Shown here piece after piece: positions 24,332 through 35,842 of a DNA stretch of 64,000 nt (positions within the stretch are counted from its first letter, which is position 1; each line of letters starts with the position of its first letter). The position numbers and the translations under genes are program-made. This DNA comes from Saccharum officinarum (Eukaryota > Streptophyta > Magnoliopsida > Poales > Poaceae), in NCBI GenBank assembly GCA_020631735.1, contig CM036197.1, forward strand, positions 48,221,880 through 48,285,879, written 5' to 3'. Under the pieces are notes generated by a model that worked only from the letters and a program-made list of their open reading frames with translations, did no database searches and was not told where the DNA came from.

Positions 24332-24856
24332 AAGAAAAGCACCCCGGTCGGTTCTGGCGTGTACTCCTATGGGATTATGGGATGGAAGTATGGAAGGCTG
24401 TATTTCACCCATCTCTCCATTCCAAAATTTCCAAATTATAAGGCGTTTTAATTTTTCTGAATATACAACTTTTTTATATATTTAAATATACACAATATTT
24501 TTCCCAATTTGCTACGAGTGTTCTCTATAGTCATCAGCTACGCACAGAGTTTCTGTTTGTGTGTGTGGAGTGTGGTGTGTCCCCGTTGGAGTGACGAGGT
24601 GACCTCCGGGTCGGCTGTGCCGACTCACCACTGACGTACGGCTAACGGCCTACCTTATTCATCCACTAGGGCTGCTGCAGGACAGTTCGTTCCATTTCTG
24701 TAACATCGATCATTTTCAGCAATGGATAAGGTTAAGGCTCATCAGAGATCGAGCTAGCTAGATCACTGACGGGGCCAGCTGACCCCAGCTCGCATATACA
24801 TAAACAAATCAAAGCTTTGTTGTCTTCTTCGCATACTATTAGATTGTTGTTTAGTA

Positions 24857-25115
24857 CTCCCTCCATGATAAACTATAAGACATTTCAAGAATTTTAGAGA
24901 GTCAAAAGATCTCAGGTTTGACTAAATTTATATGATAAGATAATAATATTTATAACATCAATTAAGTATCATTAGATTCTTTATTAATTATATTTTTATA
25001 GTATACCTATTTGATGTTATATTTTTTTGTAATTTTCTCTATAATTTGAGTCAAACTTAAGATGTTTTGACTCTCCAAAATTCTTAGAATGCCTTATAAT
25101 TTGGAATGGAAGAAG
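24857..25115. mobile_element. Stowaway MITE
   Basis: CTCCCTCCATGATAAACTAT start and an inverted ATAATTTGGAATGGAAGAAG end, with TA on both sides. Confidence 0.85.
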
Positions 25116-25295
25116 TAGTGTGTGGATATTCTAAACCTAGAAGCAACATGATACAGTTGGAAAGCTTCAGGCTAAGCACCTCACACAAATTACAAATCGC
25201 TTGCAGACACGGCCGGGGTGAATTAGTTTGCAGGGCTAGGTTCGACACAGATCGACAGTATCAGTCCCACGGACCCACAGAGGCCACTAGACAAA

Positions 25296-25531
25296 GGCCG
25301 CGGTCACTTGCCATGCGTACCCAAAATATTTCCTCTTCCACCCATCACATCGAATCTTTAAACATATGCATGAAGCATTAAATGTAGGTAAAAAATAACT
25401 AATTACATAGTTTGTCTGTAAAGTTCGAGACGAATCTTTTAAGTCTAATTAATTTATGGTTGGACAAATTTTACCAAATAACAACGAAAAGCAGTAACTT
25501 TTCATCCAAATTTTTTCAGCTAAACACAGCC
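25296..25531. mobile_element. PIF/Harbinger-like MITE
   Basis: Shares its interior ('gagacgaatcttttaa', 'taattacatagttt') with the GGCCTTGTTTAG group. Ends GGCC...GGCC-like (GGCCGCGG / AAACACAGCC) and 3-bp flank AAA on both sides. Confidence 0.7.
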
Positions 25532-25902
25532 AAAGTTGGTGGAGGCATCATATATCAAATCCAAAGCGACTGGACTGACCTGCTTGGCAAGCAAAACTGC
25601 AAAAGCATCGACCTCGCATGCATTCCCTGATCGAGCGCCCAACCAATACGGCAGGCACGATCGTTTCCCAGCGTCGGTTCTGGTAGTGCCCCCGCCCCCG
25701 GCCTCAGCCATCGAGTGGATGTGTGTACTGAGCGCTGCGGTCCGCAACAGACCACAAGAGTCCACGTCGAATCGAACTCGAACCTGCCCGGCCGTATCAG
25801 ATCATCACGGTCACGGCACGGTTTCAGTGATGTGAAAATGGAAATCTTGCGCCTAATGATGCTTCGTTGAGTGACCCGCACGTAATTACAGTCTTGACTC
25901 TG

Positions 25903-26452
25903 ATTGCAGAACCACCCAAGCAGAAGGTCACTCAAGGACGGCCATTCATCCCAATGCGGAGCACCCGCATCGCGCGCAACAGATGGATCACATTCCCGCA
26001 TCCAAACGGGGAGAGGTGCTCCTGATGAGGAAAATGTGGGTCCTATCCGCGAACGCGACGCCAACCTCCGCCTCCAGAAGGACGTATGACAGCGTCTTCA
26101 GGGGCAATCTGTCCACGGCGGACGTCGAGGCTTTTGACGAGTTGTTCCCAGCAACGAAACCACGTCGTACCAAGGCGCCTCGACGCACGCCGCTTGTCGC
26201 GAACTGATCGCTGGTCACACCATGCAGATCAAGTCTGAAGATGAACGGTGGGTGCAAGCAGGTGCTGAAGGTCTGCGAGCCCTGATCGGCAATTAGCAGG
26301 GCTGCAGCCTGGTTGTTTGTTTTCAGTGTCCGATATGTAGAACCTTATAGAGCTTTGGGTCTGTGAGGCAGCCGTACGCGGCTTTCCTGTAATTTGAACT
26401 GCTTCCTCCTAATACAAAGATATGCACTCTCGTGCGTATTCGCGAAAAAAAA
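25903..26452 (+). mobile_element. Short 5'-truncated LINE copy with 16-bp target duplication
   Basis: An exact 16-bp direct repeat TACAGTCTTGACTCTG (25887-25902, 26453-26468) surrounds a unit ending in a hairpin (GCACTCTCGTGC) and eight A residues. The plus strand has an ORF tail ending in YDSVFRGNLS, DVEAFDELFPATKPRR and TPLVAN before TGA near 26205. I recognise this style from LINE-associated ORFs, but cannot name a domain. Copy II lacks the element (39986-40005). Confidence 0.85.
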
Positions 26453-26468
26453 TACAGTCTTGACTCTG

Positions 26469-26996
26469 GACCCCATTACCAGACGGGCCTAGTGGGGCCA
26501 GGGCCCAGTGGGCCAGTATGTCGGCCGTTGAAGAAAGGAGATGAGCATGCGCTGATCCTCCCTTAAAAAAGCCTAACACATTCTAAGTCTATCAACAACG
26601 CAGGCGGTGCGAATGGGCCCCTGGTGATCGTATTTGTTTCTGAAATTTTTCCCGAAATTTTAGGATACACGTACGTGAGCGCATTCGGTGGTACTGCGCA
26701 CGCGTATCCCGCGCACTAAAGCGTCTCTCAATCTCTTCTTTGAGTATGTACGGACGCACACGCATGTGTGTGCTTGTGGTGTGAGTGTGGAGTATGTGGA
26801 TTATATGCGTCCAAGTTTTACTCGATCAAAAAAACAACGCAGCTGATGTCGCTCTTCCTATGAACCATCTTTTTGTTTCCAATTTTATCATTTTCACGGT
26901 CGTTCGCGCAATTTGAATACGGTGAACACTTTTCATACGCACGACCGATGACGTTAGACACTAATCACACGGTGGGCCCTACTAGACCATCTAACA
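26469..26996. other. Spacer, end of duplication copy I and possible LINE tail
   Basis: 26469-26580 belongs to the segmental duplication. 26740-26835 is GT-rich and ends in 'ctcgatcaaaaaaa', which could be a retroposon tail. No gene. Confidence 0.3.
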
Positions 26997-27350
26997 TAAC
27001 TAGTACAAAAAAATTATAAACGACTCTCATTTGTAATAGAGACAGTTGACTCAGGAAACCGTCTATAACCTCGGCGGGAGGCACTGTAGCTACACAACCG
27101 TTGCTGGAAATCAAATTTCTGAGACGGTTCTGTTAAGAAAACCTCTCCTGAAAACGTATCCATTTCCTGAAAATAGGATTTTTGGGTGACGAACGTCTTT
27201 ACGGAACAATCTCTAGAGATAGAGTTTCAAGAACGGTTCTCTTAAGAGAACCGCGTCTGAAATCTAGTAACAGGGACGGTGCTCTTAGTCAACCTCCCCT
27301 AAAAATAACCCTCTATAAATATCCTTCTTCCTCCTAGCGACTGTAGCTGG
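26997..27350. mobile_element. Possible CACTA-type terminal region
   Basis: Begins 'actagtacaaaaaaatt' and carries subterminal repeats such as 'gacggttctgttaagaaaac' and 'acggttctcttaagagaacc'. Grass CACTA elements have this kind of sub-terminus. No opposite end found. Confidence 0.4.
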
Positions 27351-27429
27351 TCACACAATTGTAGTTGTTCATGCCATTGTTGAGTTCCATTGGAGGCGAG
27401 AAATTACAAAAACAAAAACAAAAAAAGAG

Positions 27430-28570
27430 GAGGAAGGTTTGGGGCTGCTGGATCTGGCCGGGCCCGAGCCGGCGGCGAGCTCTACCTCTTGGGGGACGCC
27501 GGGGATCGGCGGCCTCCTTGCCGGCTCTGTGGTGGTGGTGGCGTGTCGCTGCAGTAGTGGTGCCTGTGCTGGTGGCTTCTGGCCTTGGACAGGTGGGTGC
27601 CGCGGGTGGCATGCTCTAGTGGACGTTCAGGATATGGGTGAAAACCTCGCTCGGTTCCGCCGGGCCGGCGGCGGGGGCGTAGCTGCGCCTTCTACCTTCT
27701 TGGAGGCGTCGTCAAAGATCCTGTCCGTCAGAGCAAGCTGGGTCGAAAGACCTACCCTTGTGCTTCTTCCTGCGATGTTGGCATCCGTGGATGTCAAGGC
27801 CCTTCGTGAAGGCATCGCTAGAGCACATCTGCAGCCATCCCTCAGTGCTCTTGCTGGAGTTGCTCCTTGTGTTATGCCTGCCTGCGCTTCTTGCTCATCT
27901 TCGCTTTGGTCTAACTAGCCTGCGTGATGTTGTTGCCGTCGTCAGCGGATGCTTTGCCGCTGTTGCTCTCCTTTGACGGATGCTTCGCCGTCGTTGTTGA
28001 GACGCCCCCCTCATGTTGGCGGCTGAGGGCGTGATGGTCGCTTCCTCATTGTTGCTTCTTCGCAATGGATGCCTTGCCACTGTCACTCCGTCGCCTTGGG
28101 CTCCCCTCAGGCAGGTGCTGCTGAATGCGCGTCGAGCCCCTTCTTGGGCTCCCCCTCAGATAGGTGCTGTTGAGTGCGCTTTGAGCCCCCGACTGGGGCT
28201 CCCCCTCTGGTAGGTTCCCCCGCTACCGAGTGCGTGTTGAACCCCCACGCTTCGTCCTTGGTGTCGTGTTGCTCGGGCGAATACTTTGCCGCCGTCTCAT
28301 CTTGGTGGATGCTTTGTCACCGCGGCTTCACATCTTGGGCTGGCTCCCTAGCGTTCATGATTCTCTCCTTGGCAGGTTCAGTCGGATTGGCGCTGGTGGA
28401 CGGGTCTCCCCTTCCGCCTTCTTTCTTATTTGTCTGTTGTCTAGGTTATTGGCCATATTCTCTGTGGTTATGTAACCGGCACTATGGGTACGCCTGTAGT
28501 TGCTTTATGTAAGCCGTTCTTTCAGCATCCCTTCTTCTTAATGAAAAGACACGTAAAGTCGTGTTCGAGA
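27430..28570 (+). mobile_element. Probable LINE 3' region with tandem repeats
   Basis: Ends in hairpin ACACGTAAAGTCGTGT, then TTCGAG and seven A residues, like the two other LINE tails in the window. 28095-28250 holds three diverged copies of a roughly 50-bp unit around 'ttgggctccccctcag.tag'. ORFs are broken and show no domain. The 5' boundary and target duplication were not found. Confidence 0.45.
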
Positions 28571-28639
28571 AAAAAATGGTTTCGCCTTTCAACCTTTGAA
28601 GGAGTTGGGTTTAAAGGGTGCGATCAAAAACCGAGGGAC

Positions 28640-28690
28640 GAGCCAAGGTCAAAAAAATCCTGATCTTAACATTAAAAAAATCCTGATCTT
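28640..28690 (+). repeat. Short tandem duplication
   Basis: The unit 'aaaaaaatcctgatctt' occurs twice in a row, 27 bases apart. Confidence 0.8.
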
Positions 28691-28713
28691 GATCGGGCCA
28701 GAATTGGCACCTG

Positions 28714-29240
28714 TCAAAGGAGGTTTCCACATGGAGGAAGGGCTCTTGTTCGAACGCTGAACACTCTGCCAAGAACTATCCTCTCATCCAAGAAGTTTCG
28801 GTATTCCAAAGACCAATTAGGGCCACCATTATTCCAGAGGTAAAAGAAGAGCTTGAAGGCCTGGCACTCAAACGGCCTGAGCTCGTAGATGAAGTGACCA
28901 ACCGTGTTTGAAGACCGAGAAACGAAAAACTCGACCATGCAACAAAAAAGAACCTTAAAATCAATAGCTTGGCCACCAATGGTCGCTTGGAGAAGACGAC
29001 CAACGGAAGCAAGACAAAGTCGAAATTTGCAGCGGCCAAAAGAAACAACCAAGAAAAATGCACGGGAGAAAGAACCAGAGTTGGTTACCAGAAGACCAAA
29101 GGTGCGCCGAATATGACGCCGAATGGCAATGCCCAGCCTGAAGTTCAGACAAGGGAGCTCCATCGGAGGGTGCAAGATCAGGAGCTTCGTCGCTGAGGAA
29201 AGACAGGCTCACCAGGGAGGAGAGGTTAAGAAACGGAAAC
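28714..29240 (-). mobile_element. LINE ORF1 N-terminal fragment
   Basis: On the minus strand the reading FGRCKFRLCLASVGRLLQAT, IGGQAIDFKVLF, VGHFIYELRPFECQAFKLFF and LWNNGGPNWSLEYRNF has the pattern of the first ORF of grass L1-type LINEs: a cysteine-poor globular part ending in a GGPNW motif before the zinc knuckle. I recognise it by this pattern only. Orientation is opposite to the LINE-like DNA just upstream, so it is a separate fragment. No tail or target duplication found. Confidence 0.55.
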
Positions 29241-29940
29241 GCCACGACGACCCAAAAGGCCATGGTAAAGGGTGGCGAAGGACTCCGGTGACGAAGAGGA
29301 TGGCAACGGTGGCCGTGTTGCTATGAATATTGCGGGCCTATTGGTTTTGCTTGCTAATCAACCATGACCAGAAGAATGCCCTGCGCGTTGCTGTGGGAAT
29401 CGTAGATGAAATTATACTATTTATATTTACTTATATAGATGAATAAACATTATAATACATGTTAGTGGATGTTTTTTAGCACTCATGTTGATAACTAAAT
29501 ATATGTTATTAAATGATGTAGTTTGCTAATGTTTTTTAAGTGAAAGTGGTTTGCTAATGTGAATATCTTGAATGAAAACATAATTGCATATGCAAGTGGG
29601 ATGAGCTAGTGGGTGCTGACGTGGACATTTTTCATGGCAAGATAGAATGCTAGTGAGATTGAATATAAGATATATAGATTAGTTCTTCTAAAAAAATACT
29701 TCTTCTAAAAAAATCAACCATAATAACGCAACAAAAGGGTGAGTTGCCTCCACTGACACTGTCGTTAATCCAGCGCAATACGTACCTTTTGATTGGTCAC
29801 CATCGGACACACTTGGGCCTAATCTTCAACCTATCTAGTAGCAGCAACGCGTGGTCGTCACTCTCATCGCTGCCATCGCCCATCCCATATTGCCCGCTGC
29901 TCCTGCGGCGGTGGCGGTGGCGGTGCATGCTGGCCAGGCC

Positions 29941-30475
29941 CCAGACGGGTGCGACGCGCGTAGGCGGCGCGCGGCCACGCGCAGTGGCGGATCCAGAACA
30001 AAATCTTAGGTACGGCGGTCTGAATCATTGTCTGACTACTTATCACACTTTCGATGTCACTTTACTAGTTCAGCGCATCATTTATTCACTAATCTAATTA
30101 CTTCACATCACAATTGACATAGCAATTAGAATTAGTCAATTTTCACTTATTATCTTCCCATCAGAGGCGGCACTGCATGCTTCTCCGCTAGGCTGCTGCG
30201 GCTGCAGAGTCCACTCATTCAGGGTTCAGACGTGCAGTCGGGCGACACTTCGAGCAAGTAGTTGTAGGCTAAATAATAGGCCATGAACATTGTGATGTCT
30301 GCTCGGCAATCAGAGTTTATCGTCAATTTATTTGGCACAAACAAGTACAACCAGCCACTTTTGTCTTTTTTCTCAAATGTTAATTGCTAATGTTGACCGT
30401 TGAAGCCGAGAGACATGCATCCATGGGTGACTGGCAGGTGTGGCGGCGTCATAGCTTGCGAGATAGGTGGATCCG
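29941..30475. mobile_element. Insertion inside unit C, class uncertain
   Basis: Absent from unit A at the matching place (near 4958). Includes 'gcagtggcggatccagaac', a typical end of grass hAT MITEs, but I could not fix both ends or a target duplication. Confidence 0.35.
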
Positions 30476-30640
30476 GCCCTGGCCACGCGGCGTGCAAGCT
30501 ACCGAAGACCGCGCGCGCGAGTGCGGCCACAAGGCCACGCACAGCTTCAGCGGCGCCGCCGACACTGCCGGCCTGCTGCATGTGCATGCATGCAGATGGC
30601 ATGGACCCCCGGTGAGTAGGCGTGACGCCGCGCGCGTTTG
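30476..30640 (-). pseudogene. Decayed member C of the small-protein family
   Basis: Aligns with member A (4958-5094); the two share a minus-strand reading starting MPSACM.MQ.AG and ending in AVFG...AAWPG. Through A it aligns to the intact members, with large deletions. The insertion at 29941-30475 removed its 3' part to 29835-29940. The upstream box 'cagttgcgagcggcaagc' is kept at 30820. Confidence 0.35.
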
Positions 30641-30935
30641 CTCTGGTTGATGGCTCCCCTGCACCAGACAGATCTGACTCGGTCTCGCCCGTTCGCACAC
30701 AAAACAAAACTCTCGCTGTCCCATAGAACTGTCTGTGCTCGTGGGCTAGCAGCTTCGCACGAGACGGCGTCGCTCTGACGCTCTGCCCGCTGGTGTTTGC
30801 GTTGCCTTGCGGCCTCCCCCAGTTGCGAGCGGCAAGCACCCGTGGTCCCTACCGCGCTGATTAATGCCTCTTCTGTCTTCTACGAGTAGTGGTTTGGGCG
30901 ACAAGGACCGGAGGCGGCTCGTACTTATGACACGT

Positions 30936-30976
30936 CATTGGATAAACATGTGTGTGTATTATGTTTTCGAAAAAAA
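30936..30976 (+). other. A-rich tail after a TTCG motif
   Basis: 'gttttcgaaaaaaag' breaks homology to unit A, like the end of a LINE insertion. The body is too short to classify. Confidence 0.3.
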
Positions 30977-30989
30977 GTGATCCAACTAG

Positions 30990-31410
30990 AATAAGATCCT
31001 ATTTGGAGAAATAATAGCTAGCGGCTAATAATTAGCTCCTTAAATCCAAATATGTTTAGCTAATTGTTAATTGAATGCTCAACTAACAACTATTTCACTA
31101 GTTAGACCAAACTAGCTAATAACAGCGATATAGCTATGAGCTATTAGCTAGCTAATACTCCTAATTAGCAGCTAATGGATCCAAACAGAACTTAAATGTC
31201 ATACGAGGACTTAGGCGTTGTTTGGATCAAATAGATAATAGTTAGTTGCTAATAATTATCTCATTGGATCCAAACAAGTCTAGCTAATATATAGTTTAGC
31301 TAGTTTTTAGCTCTAACAACTATTTCATTAGTTGGACCAAACTAGCTAATAGCAGCTAATATTAGCTATGATCTATTACGTTGTGAACTATTAACAGCTA
31401 ATGGATCAAA
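30990..31410. mobile_element. Two head-to-tail copies of an AGCTAATA-rich MITE
   Basis: 30990-31190 and 31214-31410 share 'aacaactatttcactagtt.gaccaaactagctaata' and end near 'cagctaatggatc'. Both carry many AGCTAAT repeats in both orientations. Target duplications are not clear. Confidence 0.6.
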
Positions 31411-32159
31411 ATATGCCCTTAGAGATAGAGCAAAGGGAGGATCTCATTAGTAATGAGCCACGTGTTTCTCCAAAATCTAAGATCAAGCGTTTTTTTTTCT
31501 CATTTTCCCCCCAAAATAGTCGATGTTCACACTCTAATGTAAACTGGAGTGCAGTGCTAAATACTTTTGACAATATATCTTCATAATTCTTAGGATCATT
31601 GCTTCTTGTTTCCCCGCTGCAAAAGCAAATTTGTAAAAAAACTGCAACTACATTTAAACATCATTAAATTAGGTTTACTAAATCCACCATGTAAGGAGTA
31701 TTCATTTAAGATATATATTTAGATGAAATTAGATAATTTTGATTTAAAAAAAAACTCGAGAAAATCGGTGTTGCTTGATCCTGGTGAAGATGACCCCGTC
31801 GGTCTGCATGCTAGAGCGCGCTTGGCGATGAACCCAACAAAGTCATGAACACAAAACTCTGACCGCCTGTTAATCTTTTTTTCTGTACAATATCACCAGA
31901 TGGTTGCCGTTCCACAACAGACTATAAATTTCGCACAAAAACGAATAGAAGGTTCAAATGCATGTACAAAGACGAAAAAGAAGAGAGTACTAAAAGAACC
32001 AAAATGGACACTGTACAAGGTGGACTTGACAAATCCTGAGGAAATAAAAAAAATGGAGGAACGAAACTTTGTTCCTTATGCAGGATAAAACCTCAGGAAT
32101 CGAGAAACAGTAATTGCTAACCTAACCGATCAAGGGCAACACACGACCCTTGCGGATCA
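31411..32159. other. AT-rich spacer
   Basis: No gene or transposon end supported. The ORF at 31900-32088 has no recognisable motif. Confidence 0.3.
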
Positions 32160-32506
32160 TCAGTAGATGTCGTCGAAGGCGAGCATGGCATGCGCGACGG
32201 CATCCTCGCGCGTCCTTGCCACGCGGCCCACGCCGCGTGCCGAGGAGGAGGTGGAGGAGGAGGCTCCACCGTCCTGTCGCTGCTGCTGCTGGCCCAGCTG
32301 GCTCCGCGCCTGCAGCAGCTGCACGCCGCGCCGGGCGCCGGCGACGTAGCCCCGCAGTCCGGCGGCGTAGAAGGACACGATGCCCCGCAGCGTGATGCAG
32401 GCCCGCGCGCCAGCGGCAGCGCGAGGTTCAACGGCCACAGCAGGAACGCGAGCCGGAACGCCTTCAGGAACCCGGCCGCCACGGCCGGCACGGCGAGGAA
32501 CAGCAT
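32160..32506 (-). pseudogene. Small-protein family member III (frameshifted)
   Basis: Starts MLFLAVPAVAAGFLKAFRLA, then LLWPLNLALPLAR, which aligns with FVAARGFLQVF...LLWPLNLWLPLAR of the 42.4-kb member. Just after LPLAR (near 32405) the frame moves: the homologous continuation RACITLRGIVSFYAAGLRGY reads in another frame and runs to AMLAFDDIY and TGA at 32160. The switch sits in a GCGCGCG run and needs removal of two bases (or gain of one). The linker is longer here (glutamine- and serine-rich). If the shift is a sequence error, this is a third intact, more diverged member of about 115 aa. Confidence 0.6.
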
Positions 32507-32820
32507 GTATGTGAACCGCCGCAGCCGTCTGTGTGGAGTCTATAGGCAGGGCACCACTGCCGCTAGCCCGCTACTGCAAGTACTTGCATGTAGAGTAGGT
32601 CGTTGCATCTCTCTATCCCTCTCCACGGTGGGCCGGGCATGACAAGGATCCCTTTTAACCGAGCTCTACCTCCTGATTGCTACCTCTAGGGCCTTAATTA
32701 TCTGATTCTGATGCTGCAGATATGAAGTGATTCTAGAGCGGTGCTACGTACTGGAGGACTGAATAGAGAAAGGGCTTTTAACCCCCAGCTTCCAATGCAA
32801 GTAGAGGAATATGATTTTTG
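32507..32820. other. Upstream region of member III
   Basis: Keeps a 'ctccacggtgggc' block similar to 15785 in unit B. The TTAACCCGC promoter block of the other members is not seen. Confidence 0.3.
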
Positions 32821-33789
32821 TCTAATCACTACTAGAATCTATATAACTTTTTGCTGTTTGGCTAAGCTGGAAACTGCTCCAAGAAGGGTGTGCAGGGCTT
32901 CGAGCACGATGCATCAGTGTCTAATAAAGACCAGACCGAGAGGTGAACACGGGGAATGGGAAGGTACGTTGGATGTTGGTCTTATACATAAGTGCACTCC
33001 GTCACTGATAACTGTATGGTATGGATCGGAGTAGTTGGCTTACTCCGTTAACACTCTTGACCGGGTGCAGCTTGCACAAGTCCCAGTTTTAAATTTGCAC
33101 TAATACTCTAGATGGGAGCCACGCATGCACGTCTTTTAATTTTCAACAAGAACGGATAAGTCAGCATCTCACATGCTGTACCCGATTGTATATACACCTG
33201 GGGCCAACAGCAGTATAAAACAAATAATACATGTATTCTTTTTTTTTCTTCACAAACATATAGCTTGGGTGTAGATCTAAGCAACACTATATTCTAGTTA
33301 AGATTCAATTAATTAATCATTGTTCATATATTGCGTGTACCAGATCACAACAAAGCTACATCAGTTGTTTGGAGAGGAAGGTGAAGAACATTCCACATGC
33401 ACCAACTTCGATGTCGAGGGTTGCATTTTCGGTCCATGTGGTGTCCTAATTACATGCATAGGGCGCATCGTCGTTTCCTTGCGTTTTTCTAGTCCCTGTC
33501 AGAAGTGATTATGTGTTGCCCTTCCTCGACCCGAGGAGCTAGCTACCTACCTAGTTGCTCATGGAGCGGTGGGCGGTGGCCATCAATATTTCGACCTGAT
33601 GAGAAAATTCAGTCGATCAAAATTCACCCGTACGTATTTACAAACCACGGTTGCATTGCATGTTACAACAATTTCCCAAACTTTTTGGGACGCTACCAAA
33701 AATCATGCTACGAACAAGAAGAAACCAAACGAGCGAGCAATGGACAAGGTCACAACTCACAATGGGAGAAGGAAGAGCTAGATCCTAAG

Positions 33790-34140
33790 CTAAGCTAGCA
33801 AAGGCCGGGCGGCATGCACTTGCCATCACGAGCACGACGGACAGGGAGTCAGGGAAGAACAGCAGGCAGCAGGTAGGCGGCAAAGGACGACAGCCACCGT
33901 ACCAAGGCGGCGTGTCCTCGCGGGTTAATAAGTAGGCGGCAAAGGACACGCCAGGACGGCAGGTAATGTCGCTGCCACGCTGGTGGTGCCGTGGTGACTG
34001 GTGGGCCGAGGGCGTTGCGCCCTTCCCCAGTTGCGAGCTGCAACGAGGGGAGCAGCCACCGGCTGACTAGGACTAGTCGCTGGTTTTGGGCAAAGGGCGG
34101 GCCGGGGTTTTCGCTGGTTCTGGATAAGAAAGCACCCGCC
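33790..34140 (-). pseudogene. Coding-deleted relic of the small-protein family (copy II)
   Basis: Flanks match copy I on both sides: 33792-33845 with 22655-22700, and 33910-34140 with 23215-23455. The whole coding region of copy I (22776-23030) and its leader are missing between about 33846 and 33905. Promoter blocks remain (33911-33930, 34022-34040). Confidence 0.7.
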
Positions 34141-34152
34141 TACGTGTACTAA

Positions 34153-34439
34153 GAGCATCTCTAAAATATTTTCTAAATCTCACTCTCTAAATTATCATTT
34201 GAAGAGTCATTTACATAAAAATTATTTTCTATATCTTTTCACTCTCCAACGGTTTTTCTATATCTCATGCGCACTCTAGAGAGTCATTCTCGTCTTCTAT
34301 TTTTGGACAACAAAAAATCTGAAATAGAAGATTGCTATATTTAGATGACCATTTAAAAAAGCTGTTGGATGGTAGATTTTCATCAAAATCTCTATTCCTA
34401 ACATTTAACAAGGATATGGAGAGTCTCTTGGAGATGCTC
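34153..34439. mobile_element. PIF/Harbinger-like MITE (GAGCATCTC ends)
   Basis: GAGCATCTCTAAAATATT start and inverted GAGTCTCTTGGAGATGCTC end, TAA on both sides (34150-34152, 34440-34442). Confidence 0.85.
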
Positions 34440-35842
34440 TAAGCAACACTATATTTCACCCATCCGTTCTATCCAGAGCAAGCGGTACTGCTATGTTCTC
34501 TCTTCTTTTTACTTGACTAGTACAGTGTCCGTGCTAACACCATGACTTTATTTCATAAATGCACATAAAAACATCCAATACCTGATTACTGATAACTGAT
34601 ATGCACTGTTGGACGTAGCTTGCCCAATACTCTCTGTTCTAAAAATAGGTCAAGTTTTTTTTTCGGATCTGACTATTTTAAACTTAACCAATTTATAAAA
34701 CGAGATATTTAATATTAGGATACAAATAAATGTCAATAACTAAAATTTATCAAGAAATATATTTCCTTGTAATAATATAGACAGTAGTTTTCTTCACTAA
34801 AAAACAATGGATTTGCTATATTTTAAATTACTAAATTTTAGAAATTTTTAGACAACAGTCTTACACAATCAACTAGTACTATTAAGAAAAAACTACTTGC
34901 AAAAGATAAATCATATTTTTTATAGTTTAATAAATAATGATACAATTGCATGTGATCTAAACAAGTATAAAAATTAAAATAATTTGACTTTAGTGCAGAA
35001 TCAAACATGTTGGGCTAGGGTATAAGTGAATTGCACACCTCTCTTTATCAGCTTAAGTTTTTAGATTAAACTGGTCGGGGCATATAACTCAATAGTACAA
35101 ACTACACAGTGAGATATACGAGTCGTATAAGTTACTTTTCTTCTCTTGTACTATTCCCTTCGAAAATGGTCGGCATCGAATATGATCAATATAACATGAA
35201 AAATCGCTTTAAAAGAACATGCATAAATACCTGTTTTAGCAATTTAGCTACGACGACTGTTGTCTATAATTAACCATCAGCTAGCTACACATAGAGTTCT
35301 TTTTTGGTGTGTGTCGTGTGTGTTTGGGAGTGACAAAGTGACCCGGTTGATCGGTTGTGCCGACTCAGCACTGACGTACGGTTAACGGCTTACCCTATTC
35401 ATCCACTTGCGCTGCCACTGGACAGTTCCATTTCTGTAGACTGGGGAGACTTCATTTTCAACAATGGATAAGGTTGAGAGGCTCATTAGGTGTCTGGCTA
35501 GCTAGATCACCGCTCACCGGGGCCAGAGCACGCATACTTGCTCTGTCAAAAAAAAAAAGAAAAAGAAAAAAAGTCATTCTCGCTTCTAAAAAGTTTACAA
35601 CTTTTAACTTTAACCAAATATATTTAACAAAATATTAATATTTATGGTACATAATTAGCATCATCATTAAGTAGATCGTTGAATATACTTTCATAATAAA
35701 CTTATTTGGAGATATAAATATTGCACGTATTTTCTATAAATCTAGTCAAAGTTGAGAAAGTTTGACCATTTTTTGATTGGCAAGTGTGATTTTATATCTC
35801 AGGCTAGACTCGATTGAGTTGTCTTACATTAGTGTGGCTATA
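34440..35842. other. AT-rich part of duplication copy II
   Basis: No gene. 35263-35530 matches 24520-24780 of copy I; 34620-35250 and 35560-35800 are AT-rich with remnants of Stowaway-like sequence. Confidence 0.3.

Larger units (their letters stand above)
21490..26600. repeat. Segmental duplication copy I
   Basis: Colinear with 32820-40130. Matching anchors: 21718-21745 with 33050-33076; 22580-22690 with 33712-33845; 23215-23455 with 33910-34140; 24520-24780 with 35263-35530; 25740-25890 with 38466-39986; 26455-26560 with 40000-40100. The copies differ by transposon insertions on each side and by loss of the coding region in copy II. Confidence 0.85.
29300..30960. repeat. Duplication unit C (related to 3.76 and 15.17 kb)
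   Basis: 29320-29375 matches 3881-3935, 29715-29810 matches 15340-15430, and 29835-29940 plus 30475-30945 match 4860-5460. About 530 bp (29941-30475) inserted inside relative to unit A. Confidence 0.75.

Noticed and set aside
28095..28250. Spaced repeats as a CRISPR-like array
   Set aside because: Diverged tandem copies without constant repeats or unique spacers, in plant LINE-like DNA.
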